In this document: piece after piece, positions 1-5,569 of the stretch | Layout: every line of letters starts with the position of its first letter | Numbering within the stretch: the first letter of the stretch is position 1 | NCBI GenBank assembly: GCA_021787255.1 | Contig: JAJYMD010000007.1 | Location: 1 to 7,425 of the forward strand | DNA: 7,425 nucleotides | Direction of reading: 5' to 3' | Source of the DNA: Actinomycetes bacterium | Lineage (GTDB): Bacteria > Actinomycetota > Acidimicrobiia > Acidimicrobiales > RAAP-2 | Notes under the pieces: model-generated | Databases searched by the model: none | The model's input: the letters and a program-made list of their open reading frames with translations, nothing else | Told to the model about the DNA's origin: nothing | Made by a program: the position numbers and the translations under genes

Positions 1-632
1 ACGGTCATCACCGTGTCGGCCATGGTGAGCGCGTCGGTGTAGCGCAGGTCGATCTCGTGCTGGGAGGGCGCGTCCTCGTGCTGGGCGTGCTCGACGGGGA
101 TCCCCATCTCTTCGAGGCGCAGCACCGTGCGGCGCCGGACCTCGCTCGAGCGGTCGTCGACCGAGAGGTCGAAGTAGGAGCCGGCGTCGAGGGGCTTGGG
201 GCCTTCGGCGGGATCGGCGTCGGCGAAGTAGAAGAACTCCATCTCGGGGGCGACGAAGAAAGTGAAGCCCGCGCTGCGGGCCCGCTCGAGCGTGCGGCGG
301 AGCGCGTGGCGGGGGCAGCCCTCGAAGGGCGTGCCGTCGAGGTTGAAGATGTCGCAGTAGACGGCGGCGACGGTCTCGTCGCGTGCGTGCCACGGGAGCA
401 CCTGGAAGGTCTTGGGGTCCGGGCGCGCGAGCACGTCGGCCTCCTGGACCCGCGAGAAGCCGTCGATCGAGGAGCCGTCGAAGGTCATCCCTTCGTCGAG
501 CGCGTCCTCGAGCTCCGCCGGGGTGATGCTGAAGGCCTTCGACGTGCCCAGCACGTCGGTGAACCACAGCTGGACGAAGCGGATCCCTCGCTCTTCGACG
601 GTCCGCAGCACGTAGTCGCGCTGGCTCTGCAC
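1..632 (-). CDS. glnA: Type I glutamine synthetase, N-terminal part (runs off left edge)
   Basis: The product joins ammonia to glutamate with ATP to make glutamine, in the cytoplasm as a dodecamer. Visible are 210 N-terminal residues of about 450. The beta-grasp domain carries FTDVLG (24-29), FDGSSIDGF (51-59) and ARPDP...FQVLPW (69-81). The catalytic domain begins with PEMEFFYF (129-136, metal-binding Glu) and continues with HEDAPSQHEIDLRY (185-198), matching the conserved HHEvapGQhEiD metal/glutamate motif. The style resembles GSI-alpha or actinobacterial GlnA2-type enzymes. The adenylylation-loop region lies outside the window, so regulation by adenylylation cannot be judged. The start chosen is GTG at 632, because family similarity begins immediately (QRDYVLRTVEERGIRFV); its Shine-Dalgarno is weak. 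It lies 19 nt after the stop of glnII and is probably co-transcribed with it. The symbol is generic, since actinobacteria carry several GSI paralogues. Confidence 0.93.
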   Translation of the reverse strand, partial: MQSQRDYVLRTVEERGIRFVQLWFTDVLGTSKAFSITPAELEDALDEGMTFDGSSIDGFSRVQEADVLARPDPKTFQVLPWHARDETVAAVYCDIFNLDGTPFEGCPRHALRRTLERARSAGFTFFVAPEMEFFYFADADPAEGPKPLDAGSYFDLSVDDRSSEVRRRTVLRLEEMGIPVEHAQHEDAPSQHEIDLRYTDALTMADTVMT

Positions 633-651
633 GTGCGTTCTCGCGTCCGGC

Positions 652-1668
652 TCAGGCCCGGTCGCCTTCCTCCGCGCCGCACACCGTCGAGATGAGCAGC
701 CGGCTCACCACGTAAGGGTCCATGTTCGCGTTGGGACGGCGATCCTCGATGTAGCCCCGCCTGTCCTTGGCGACCTGCCAGGGGATCCGGATGGACGCGC
801 CCCGGTCGGAGACACCGTAGCTGAACTTCGAGTAGTGCTGGGTCTCGTGGTGCCCCGTGAGGCGCATCTCGATGCCGAAGCCGTAGTTCTCGACGTGCTC
901 TTCGACGTTCTTCCCGAGCGCCTCGCAGGCCGCGATGATCGCGTCCCAGCCGTTCTCGGAGCGCATGGCCTTCGTCGAGAAGTTCGTGTGGCAGCCGGCG
1001 CCGTTCCAGTCCCCGAGGATGGGCTTGGGCTCCAGCGTCGCCCACACGCCGAAGTCCTCGGCGATCCGGAAGAGGAGCCAGCGCGCGGTCCAGAGCTGGT
1101 CGCCGCACTCGGGCGCCGGCAGGATCCCGATCTGGAACTCCCACTGGCCCATCATCACCTCGGCGTTCGTGCCCTCGATCGCAAGACCCGCGCGCAGCAT
1201 TGCCGCGGTCGTGCGCTCGACGATCTCGCGTCCGGGCATCTTGTCGCCGCCGACCCCGCAGTAGTAGGGGCCCTGGGGCGCGGGGAACCCTGTGGCCGGC
1301 CAGCCGAGCGGGCGTCCGTGCTGGAGGAAGGTGTACTCCTGCTCGAAGCCGAACCAGGGCTCGTGGGACGCGTAGCGCTCGGCGGTGGCGACGCACGCGT
1401 GGCGCGTGTTGGTCGGGTGCGGCTCCATGTCGACGTTCAGCACCTCGCACATCACGAGGACGTTGTCCTCCCCTCTCAGGGGGTCGGGGCAGACGAAGAC
1501 CGGTTGGAGCACGCAGTCGGAGTTGTCCCCGGTCGCCTGGTTCGTGCTGGAGCCGTCGAACCCCCAGATCCCGGGCTTCTTGCCGGCGGCGACGATCTTG
1601 GTCTTGCTCCGGACGAGCGGTGACGGCTCGGTCCCGTCGATCCAGATGTACTCGGCTTGGTAGCTCAC
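652..1668 (-). CDS. glnII: Glutamine synthetase type II (eukaryotic-type GSII)
   Basis: This is an ATP-dependent glutamine synthetase of the GSII family known from Streptomyces, Frankia, rhizobia and eukaryotes. It has 338 residues, the usual length. The N-terminus SYQAEYIWIDG is family-typical. Landmarks are IWGFDGSSTNQA (34-45), FGFEQEYTF (106-114, metal-binding Glu), NAEVMMGQWEFQIG (168-181), GDWNGAGCHTNFST (219-232), HHETQ (273-277), SDRGASIRIP (287-296) and DRRPNANMDPY (309-319). No catalytic motif is missing. The frame stays open upstream to 1998, but GTG at 1668 is chosen because homology starts there and AAAGGA (1682-1677) lies 8 nt before it. GSII is not controlled by adenylylation in known systems, so control is likely transcriptional; candidate sites lie in the 190 bp shared with divergent nadE. 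It is the first gene of a probable glnII-glnA operon. Confidence 0.97.
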   Translation of the reverse strand: MSYQAEYIWIDGTEPSPLVRSKTKIVAAGKKPGIWGFDGSSTNQATGDNSDCVLQPVFVCPDPLRGEDNVLVMCEVLNVDMEPHPTNTRHACVATAERYASHEPWFGFEQEYTFLQHGRPLGWPATGFPAPQGPYYCGVGGDKMPGREIVERTTAAMLRAGLAIEGTNAEVMMGQWEFQIGILPAPECGDQLWTARWLLFRIAEDFGVWATLEPKPILGDWNGAGCHTNFSTKAMRSENGWDAIIAACEALGKNVEEHVENYGFGIEMRLTGHHETQHYSKFSYGVSDRGASIRIPWQVAKDRRGYIEDRRPNANMDPYVVSRLLISTVCGAEEGDRA

Positions 1669-1733
1669 GCCCGTCGTCCTTTCTGCCGTGCCTCCAGCGC
1701 CCGTGCCTCCTGCAGCTCCTGCAGTGGGCCCAT
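1665..1733 (-). CDS. Possible 22-aa leader ORF coupled to glnII
   Basis: A short open frame starts with ATG at 1733 and ends with TGA at 1667-1665. That stop overlaps the glnII GTG start as GTGA, an arrangement typical of translational coupling. The peptide would be polar and probably helical, with LQELQEAR at residues 4-11, three Gln and three Glu codons, and a basic C-terminus (KGRR). No Shine-Dalgarno precedes the ATG. The ATG also overlaps the best -10 candidate (TGTAAT, 1737-1732), so if that promoter is the one used the ORF would not be transcribed whole. It may be a chance ORF; I know no homologue. Confidence 0.2.
   Translation of the reverse strand: MGPLQELQEARALEARQKGRRA
1677..1682 (-). 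promoter_or_regulatory. glnII ribosome binding site
   Basis: AAAGGA on the minus strand ends 8 nt before the GTG at 1668. It decides the glnII start against the upstream open frame. The leader just upstream holds further purine-rich, SD-like runs (AGGAG, AGGAGG, GGAGG) within short direct repeats. Confidence 0.75.
1686..1724. repeat. Short direct repeats in the glnII leader
   Basis: Two exact copies of CTCCTGCAG are head-to-tail at 1707-1715 and 1716-1724. Two exact copies of CCGTGCCTCC lie at 1686-1695 and 1701-1710, 15 bp apart. Read on the glnII strand the elements are CTGCAGGAG and GGAGGCACGG, so each carries an SD-like GGAG. They may be slippage products, or may affect ribosome loading at glnII. 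Confidence 0.6.
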
Positions 1734-1740
1734 TACACCA
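1732..1740 (-). promoter_or_regulatory. Probable glnII -10 region
   Basis: On the minus strand TGG-TGTAAT reads as an extended -10 (TGn plus a 5/6 match to TATAAT at 1737-1732). The predicted transcription start is near 1725, giving a leader of about 57 nt. No recognisable -35 lies 17 bp upstream (ACGGCC at 1760-1755), which fits a promoter needing an activator. Confidence 0.45.
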
Positions 1741-1747
1741 GCGCCGC

Positions 1748-1786
1748 GTGGCGTGGCCGTGTCCGGCGTGTGAACAGCGCGTGAAC
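1748..1786 (-). promoter_or_regulatory. GlnR-like AC-n9-AC ladder upstream of glnII
   Basis: On the minus strand AC dinucleotides recur exactly every 11 bp (plus-strand GT at 1748, 1759, 1770 and 1781). The upstream pair forms a direct repeat GTTCAC-N5-GTTCAC (1786-1770). TTCAC-n6-TTCAC has the 5-6-5 spacing, and AC-n9-AC the core, described for actinobacterial GlnR operators at nitrogen genes. The direct repeat would lie about 45-61 bp upstream of the predicted glnII start, an activator position, with the inner two AC steps nearer the promoter. AC is a frequent dinucleotide, so identification as a GlnR site is inference. Confidence 0.35.
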
Positions 1787-1792
1787 CAACGC

Positions 1793-1813
1793 GTGGATCC
1801 ACCGACCCGGGTC
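1793..1813. promoter_or_regulatory. Two adjacent perfect 10-bp palindromes, candidate operator
   Basis: GTGGATCCAC (1793-1802) and GACCCGGGTC (1804-1813) are both perfect palindromes, separated by one base, with centres 11 bp apart so they face the same side of the helix. They lie upstream of the predicted nadE -35 position and next to the glnII-side ladder. The regulator is unknown; NAD-pathway repressors or a nitrogen regulator are both conceivable. Confidence 0.35.
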
Positions 1814-1822
1814 CACCGGCAA

Positions 1823-1858
1823 GAGGCGCTGCCGGTGCGTCCCCGTAGGCTGGGCACC
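1823..1858 (+). promoter_or_regulatory. Probable leaderless promoter of nadE
   Basis: TAGGCT (1846-1851) fits the actinobacterial -10 pattern TAnnnT and is followed by exactly 7 nt (GGGCACC) before the ATG at 1859, so transcription would begin at or beside the start codon. No Shine-Dalgarno is present. The -35 position, 17 bp upstream, is GAGGCG (1823-1828). This is unlike TTGACA but the same as at the HAD phosphatase gene and nearly the same as at the microprotein gene in this window. Confidence 0.55.
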
Positions 1859-3781
1859 ATGTCGCTCCGGGTCGCGATGGCCCAGCTGGACATGGTCGTG
1901 GGTGACCTCGAAGGCAACGTCGGGCGGGTCCTCGACGCGCTCGGGCGCGCCGAGGCCGCGGGCGCGCAGCTCTGCGTGCTCCCGGAGCTCGCGATCACCG
2001 GCTACCCGCCGGAGGACCTGCTCTTGAAGTCGGGCTTCGTCGCCGACAACGAGGCGGCGCTCGCCGAGGTCGCAAGGGCGACCGGGGACTGCGCCGCGGT
2101 GGTCGGCTTCGTCCAGCGGCTCGCCGGCGAGACCGGTGCCATGGCGGGGGCGGGCACGACGGGTGCCGAGGCGAGGACCGTCACCTGGGCGCACCGTTAC
2201 CCCCACCTCGCCAACGCTGCGGCAGTCTGCGTCTCCGGGCGCGTCGCGGGCGTCTACCACAAGCGCCTGCTCCCCAACTACAGCGTCTTCGACGAGCAGC
2301 GGTGGTTCACTCCGGGCGACCAGCCCCCCGTCTTGTACCGTGTCGGCGGCGTGCGCATTGGCGTGTCGATCTGCGAGGACGTGTGGGCGGACTGCGGCCC
2401 CGTCGCCGGGCTCGGCGCGGCAGGCGCGCAGCTGGTGGTGAACCTGAACGCGTCGCCCTACTCGCGTGGCCGGCGCGCGGAGCGGCTCGAGATGCTCCGC
2501 GACCGCGTGCAGGAGGCCGGCGTGGCGATCGTCTACGTGAACCTCGTGGGCGGCCAGGACGAGCTGGTCTTCGACGGGGCGAGCCTCGTCGTCGCCGCCG
2601 ACGGCAGCCTCGTTGCCGCGGGCGCGCAGTTCGAAGAGGACTTCCTCGTCGTGGACGTCCCGGTGCCGGTGGGGACCGCGCCGAAGACCTCCGTCGTCGA
2701 GCTGTCCGGCACCGAGCCGTCCGGCACCGAGCCGTCCGGCACCGAGCCGTCCGGCACCGAGCCGTCCGGCACCGAGCCGTCCGGCACCGAGCCGTCCGGC
2801 ACCGAGCCGTCCGGCACGAAGACCCCGGGCGCGGAGACAGCCTCCCAGGTGCCGGCCCCGCCCGTGCACGGGGTGCGGCCGCTCCCGACCCCGCTCGATC
2901 CCGTGGCGGAGGTCTACGCGGCGCTCGTCCTCGGGACCCGCGACTACCTGACCAAGAACGGGTTCGCCGGCGCGGTGGTGGGGCTGTCCGGCGGCATCGA
3001 CTCCTCGCTCGTCGCGACCGTCGCAACCGACGCGATCGGGGCGGCCAGCGTCCACGGCGTCGCGATGCCGTCGCGCTACTCGAGCGAAGCGTCGGTGTCC
3101 GACGCGCGGGCGCTCGCGGAGCGGCTCGGCATCGACTTCCGGGTGGTGCCGATCGACCAGGCCCACCGCTGCATGCAAGCGGAGCTCGAGATCGCGCTGG
3201 GCTCGGTGCCCGCCGGGATCACCGACGAGAACCTCCAGTCGCGCATACGCGGCATGATCCTCATGGGCATCTCGAACGCCACGGGCTGGATCGTCCTCAC
3301 GACCGGCAACAAGAGCGAGACGGCGACCGGCTACTCCACCCTCTACGGGGACAGCGCCGGGGGCTTCGCGGTGATCAAGGACGTGCCGAAGACCCTCGTC
3401 TACGAGCTGTGCCGATACCGCGACGCCCGGGCGTCCGCAGAGGGGGCGGCCGAGCCGATCCCGGCTTCGGTGCTCGAGAAGCCGCCGTCGGCCGAGCTGC
3501 GTCCCGGCCAGCGGGACGACCAGTCCCTCCCGCCCTACGACCTGCTCGACCCTGTGCTCGAGGCCTACGTCGAGCGCGACCGCACGGCGCAGGAGCTCGT
3601 GGCCGACGGGTTCGACCCGGACCTCGTCGAACGCGTCGTCCGCCTCGTCGACAGCGCGGAGTACAAGCGCCGGCAGGTGGCGCCCGGCGTCCGCATCACC
3701 AACAAGGCGTTCGGCCGGGACCGGCGGATGCCCATCACGAACGCCTACCGTCCGCGAGCCCAGGTCGCGTCGGATGGCTGA
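1859..3781 (+). CDS. nadE: Glutamine-dependent NAD+ synthetase with expanded linker
   Basis: The product catalyses the last step of NAD+ synthesis: it adenylylates and amidates nicotinate adenine dinucleotide with ammonia taken from glutamine. It has 640 residues. The N-terminal nitrilase-type amidase domain (about 1-275) shows the Glu-Lys-Cys triad: E43 in LPELAITGYPPEDL, K135 in VYHKRLLPNYSVFDE and C172 in SICEDVW. The C-terminal synthetase domain (about 345-640) has the ATP pyrophosphatase loop SGGIDSS (377-383) and TTGNKSETATGYSTLYGD. Between them the linker contains seven perfect SGTEP repeats (283-317) and an eighth, broken one. Residues about 91-117 look like a second, low-complexity insertion in the amidase domain. 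Both make it longer than the roughly 550-residue two-domain bacterial enzymes it otherwise resembles. The frame is open from 1688, but ATG 1859 matches the family start SLRVAMAQLD. It is divergent from glnII and overlaps the next gene by 8 nt. Confidence 0.96.
   Translation: MSLRVAMAQLDMVVGDLEGNVGRVLDALGRAEAAGAQLCVLPELAITGYPPEDLLLKSGFVADNEAALAEVARATGDCAAVVGFVQRLAGETGAMAGAGTTGAEARTVTWAHRYPHLANAAAVCVSGRVAGVYHKRLLPNYSVFDEQRWFTPGDQPPVLYRVGGVRIGVSICEDVWADCGPVAGLGAAGAQLVVNLNASPYSRGRRAERLEMLRDRVQEAGVAIVYVNLVGGQDELVFDGASLVVAADGSLVAAGAQFEEDFLVVDVPVPVGTAPKTSVVELSGTEPSGTEPSGTEPSGTEPSGTEPSGTEPSGTEPSGTKTPGAETASQVPAPPVHGVRPLPTPLDPVAEVYAALVLGTRDYLTKNGFAGAVVGLSGGIDSSLVATVATDAIGAASVHGVAMPSRYSSEASVSDARALAERLGIDFRVVPIDQAHRCMQAELEIALGSVPAGITDENLQSRIRGMILMGISNATGWIVLTTGNKSETATGYSTLYGDSAGGFAVIKDVPKTLVYELCRYRDARASAEGAAEPIPASVLEKPPSAELRPGQRDDQSLPPYDLLDPVLEAYVERDRTAQELVADGFDPDLVERVVRLVDSAEYKRRQVAPGVRITNKAFGRDRRMPITNAYRPRAQVASDG
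2705..2817 (+). repeat. 15-bp in-frame tandem repeat in nadE (SGTEP x7)
   Basis: The unit TCCGGCACCGAGCCG is repeated seven times without a single base difference (2705-2809), followed by an 8-base partial copy (2810-2817). Each unit encodes SGTEP, so copy-number changes keep the reading frame. The array falls between the two catalytic domains of NadE, where a flexible, probably disordered linker is tolerated. Perfect identity at silent positions points to recent expansion by slippage or unequal recombination. Confidence 0.95.
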
Positions 3782-4424
3782 GCAGGTGGAAGACGGTGCC
3801 GGGGTTGCGCAGGGCGAGCGTCGCGCGCTGAGGCTGCAGGAGGCCGCTGTCCGTCATGGCGCCTACCGCTGGGTGGAGCGACGCCTCTTCGAGCTCACCG
3901 GGTCCTGGGCCTCCGCTCCCGGGCTGCCGGACGAGGCGCGGGTGCTGCTCTTCGAGGCGAGCGCGCAGCACGCGTGGCACGCGGATCTGTGGAGGTCTCG
4001 GTTGCCCCTGCTCGCCGGCGTCGACCACGAACGGCTCACGCGGCCGATCGGGGCCGCGGTCGAGCCGCTGCTCGAGAGCCTCGCGCCGGACGCCTGGCAC
4101 GGCGGCGAGGAGACCGCCGGGCGTCGCTTCCTCGTCGGGCTCGTACGCGTGGTCCTGCCGCGCCTGCTCGTGTCCTACCGGCGGTTCGCCGAGCGCCTCC
4201 AGCCGGTCGCGGACGGCCCGGCCATCCGCGCCCTCACCCTGGTCGTGCGAGACGAAGAGGAGGAGGTCGCCGCAGCCGAGGCCGTGGTCGGCCCCCTTCT
4301 CGCCGACCGCCGTCGTGCCCATGAGGCGGCCGAATGGACCCGCGTGCTCGACCGCCTGGCGGTCCACGGCGAGGCGGGCGACGACCCCCTTCTTCCCTGG
4401 CCGGAGGGGAACTCGCCCTCGTGA
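3774..4424 (+). CDS. Helical, probably ferritin-like protein of unknown function
   Basis: I do not recognise a named gene. The 216-residue product has no signal peptide or membrane segment and looks all-helical. Conserved-looking blocks are YRWVERRLFELTGSW (31-45), EASAQHAWHADLW (61-73), a third helix with PRLLVSYRRFAERL (129-142) and a fourth with LTLVVRDEEEEV (154-165). Glu in helix 1, Glu plus His-x2-His in helix 2, Tyr in helix 3 and Asp/Glu in helix 4 resemble ligand placement in ferritin-like four-helix bundles, so a metal site is plausible but unproven. Its ATG overlaps the end of nadE by 8 nt, which implies one transcript and translational coupling, and a possible link to NAD or nitrogen metabolism. 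The tail is charged and then Pro-rich. Function is unassigned; the ferritin-like fold is inference. Confidence 0.8.
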   Translation: MAEQVEDGAGVAQGERRALRLQEAAVRHGAYRWVERRLFELTGSWASAPGLPDEARVLLFEASAQHAWHADLWRSRLPLLAGVDHERLTRPIGAAVEPLLESLAPDAWHGGEETAGRRFLVGLVRVVLPRLLVSYRRFAERLQPVADGPAIRALTLVVRDEEEEVAAAEAVVGPLLADRRRAHEAAEWTRVLDRLAVHGEAGDDPLLPWPEGNSPS

Positions 4425-4429
4425 ACGGC

Positions 4430-4445
4430 AGGGCAGCGTCGCCCT
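4430..4445 (+). terminator. Weak hairpin after the nadE operon
   Basis: AGGGC-AGCGTC-GCCCT can form a 5-bp stem with a 6-nt loop, 5 nt after the stop of the helical protein gene, followed by only TT. It is weak as an intrinsic terminator. Confidence 0.25.
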
Positions 4446-4488
4446 TTCGGCTCAACAGGGGGCCTCGGGAGATGGAGCGAGCGGCCGG

Positions 4489-4508
4489 GCGGGGGCACTT
4501 GACCCCGC
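4489..4508 (+). terminator. Hairpin between nadE operon and sigma gene
   Basis: GCGGGG (4489-4494) pairs perfectly with CCCCGC (4503-4508) around an 8-nt loop and is followed by TTGT. This is a plausible short-tailed, high-GC terminator for the nadE operon. It abuts the TAGAAT box at 4512, so it could also affect the start of the next transcript. Confidence 0.35.
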
Positions 4509-4511
4509 TTG

Positions 4512-4517
4512 TAGAAT
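4512..4517 (+). promoter_or_regulatory. Possible -10 box for the sigma gene transcript
   Basis: TAGAAT is a 5/6 match to TATAAT. Transcription would start near 4524, giving a leader of about 105 nt before the TTG at 4630. No -35 is recognisable 17 bp upstream (GCGGGG). The TTGACC at 4499-4504 is only 7 bp away, too close to act as its -35. The box is followed by CGTGGCACC, recalling the GGCACC that follows two other -10 boxes in the window. Confidence 0.35.
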
Positions 4518-4558
4518 CGTGGCACCGGTAGCCTCTGCCCGCGCAGGAGCCGAGGACC

Positions 4559-4684
4559 ATGGAAGACGGCGGGGCGCCGGGCGCCCGGTCGGCGTCGAAC
4601 GTACTACACGGGAAGGTTCAGGGCCGGTTTTGGCGAAGGAACGCATCGAACGCGACGACGAGGACCTCGTACGTCTCTACCTGA
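4559..4684 (+). CDS. Possible 41-aa upstream ORF overlapping the sigma start
   Basis: ATG at 4559 is preceded by a good Shine-Dalgarno (AGGAG, 9 nt away), better than the one before the sigma TTG. The frame runs 41 codons to TGA at 4682-4684, crossing the sigma start in another frame. A GGGCGC-CGG-GCGCCC hairpin (4572-4586) lies near its beginning. If translated it could modulate sigma synthesis. The peptide resembles nothing I know and may be fortuitous. Confidence 0.25.
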   Translation: MEDGGAPGARSASNVLHGKVQGRFWRRNASNATTRTSYVST

Positions 4685-5568
4685 CCGACATCGGCCAGTA
4701 CCCGCTGCTGACCAAAGACGACGAAGTGCGTCTGGCGCAGGCCATCGAGAACGGCCGCGCGGCCGAGGAAGAGCTTCGCAGCGCGCCGAAGACGCTGGCC
4801 GCGGCGAAGAAGCGGGAACTGCGCAGGGTGATCCTCGCAGGCGAGCGAGCGCAGCAGACCTTCGTGCAGTCGAACCTCCGGCTGGTGGTTTCGATCGCGA
4901 AGAAGTACCAGGCGTCGGGGCTGCCGCTGCTCGACCTCATCCAGGAGGGCAACCTCGGCCTCATGCACGCCGTGGAGAAGTTCGACTGGCGCAAGGGCTT
5001 CAAGTTCTCGACGTACGCGACGTGGTGGATCCGCCAGGCGATCACGCGGGGCATCGCCAACACCGGGCGCACGATCCGGCTCCCGGTGCATGCAGGAGAC
5101 ACGCTCGCGCGAGTCCAGAAGGCCCAGGCGCGCCTGGAGCTCAAGCTCGGGCGTCCCGCGACCCTCGCAGAGCTCGGGGTCGAGGTCGAGATGCCCGAGG
5201 ACAAGCTGGTGGAGGCGTTGCGGTTCCGGGCGGAGCCGCTGTCGCTCTCCGAGCCGCTGCGCGAGGACGGAGACGCAGAGCTCGGTGACGTGGTGGAGGA
5301 TCGCTCCGCGGAGTCGCCTTTCGAGGTGGCCGCGGTGTCCCTGCTCCCAGAGGAGATCGGGCGGCTCCTCTCGCCTCTGGACGAGCGAGAGCGCGAGATC
5401 CTGCGGCTGCGCTTCGGTCTCGACCGCGGCGAACCGAGGACGCTCGAAGAGGTCGGGGAGCACTTCAACCTGACTCGGGAACGCATCCGCCAGATCGAGG
5501 CGCGAGCGATGTCGAAGCTTCGCCACCCGTCCTCGGACACCGGCGCCCGGGACCTGCTGACCGTCTGA
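4630..5568 (+). CDS. RNA polymerase sigma-70 factor, RpoD/SigA-SigB type
   Basis: A promoter-recognition subunit of RNA polymerase, 312 residues. Region 1.2 begins at once (DDEDLVRLYLTDIGQYPLLT, 9-28), followed by a short Ala/Lys/Glu-rich stretch. Regions 2.1-2.4 run from FVQSNLRLVVSIAKKYQ (78 onward) through LPLLDLIQEGNLGLMHAVEK, then KGFKFSTYATWWIRQAITRG, then TIRLPVHA. Regions 3 and 3.2 follow, then region 4 with DEREREILRLRFGL and the helix-turn-helix LTRERIRQIEARAMSKLRHP near the C-terminus. Regions 2.4 and 4.2 look like those of primary sigma factors, so standard -10/-35 recognition is expected. There is no region 1.1 or long acidic N-terminus, which suggests a group 2 (SigB/HrdB-like) or compact primary factor. 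The frame is open far upstream, but homology starts at TTG 4630 (AKERIERDDED); AGGG or GGAAGG upstream could serve as RBS. Confidence 0.93.
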   Translation: MAKERIERDDEDLVRLYLTDIGQYPLLTKDDEVRLAQAIENGRAAEEELRSAPKTLAAAKKRELRRVILAGERAQQTFVQSNLRLVVSIAKKYQASGLPLLDLIQEGNLGLMHAVEKFDWRKGFKFSTYATWWIRQAITRGIANTGRTIRLPVHAGDTLARVQKAQARLELKLGRPATLAELGVEVEMPEDKLVEALRFRAEPLSLSEPLREDGDAELGDVVEDRSAESPFEVAAVSLLPEEIGRLLSPLDEREREILRLRFGLDRGEPRTLEEVGEHFNLTRERIRQIEARAMSKLRHPSSDTGARDLLTV

Positions 5569-5569
5569 T

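Noticed and set aside
57..695. 212-aa plus-strand ORF
   Set aside because: It lies antisense to the clear GSI coding sequence and shows no family features; it is a high-GC shadow frame.
835..1623. 262-aa plus-strand ORF
   Set aside because: Antisense shadow of glnII, whose motifs are complete on the minus strand.
1688..1858. 57-residue N-terminal extension of NadE from ATG 1688
   Set aside because: The extension is Pro/Arg-rich with no similarity to the family and would cover the divergent promoter region; homology begins at ATG 1859.
1733..3178. 481-aa minus-strand ORF across the nadE 5' half
   Set aside because: It is antisense to nadE, rich in Arg/His/Asp from GC bias, and contains an RLGAG-type repeat only because the SGTEP array is read backwards.
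2302..3831. 509-aa plus-strand ORF inside nadE
   Set aside because: Out-of-frame, Arg-rich shadow of nadE; the real frame has all the NadE motifs.
4499..4517. TTGACC plus TAGAAT as a sigma-70 promoter pair
   Set aside because: The two hexamers are separated by only 7 bp, far from the 16-18 bp needed; the TTGACC lies partly in a hairpin loop.
3856..4629. Long N-terminal extension of the sigma factor from ATG 3856
   Set aside because: It overlaps the helical protein gene in another frame and is Ser/Arg-rich; sigma homology begins at TTG 4630.
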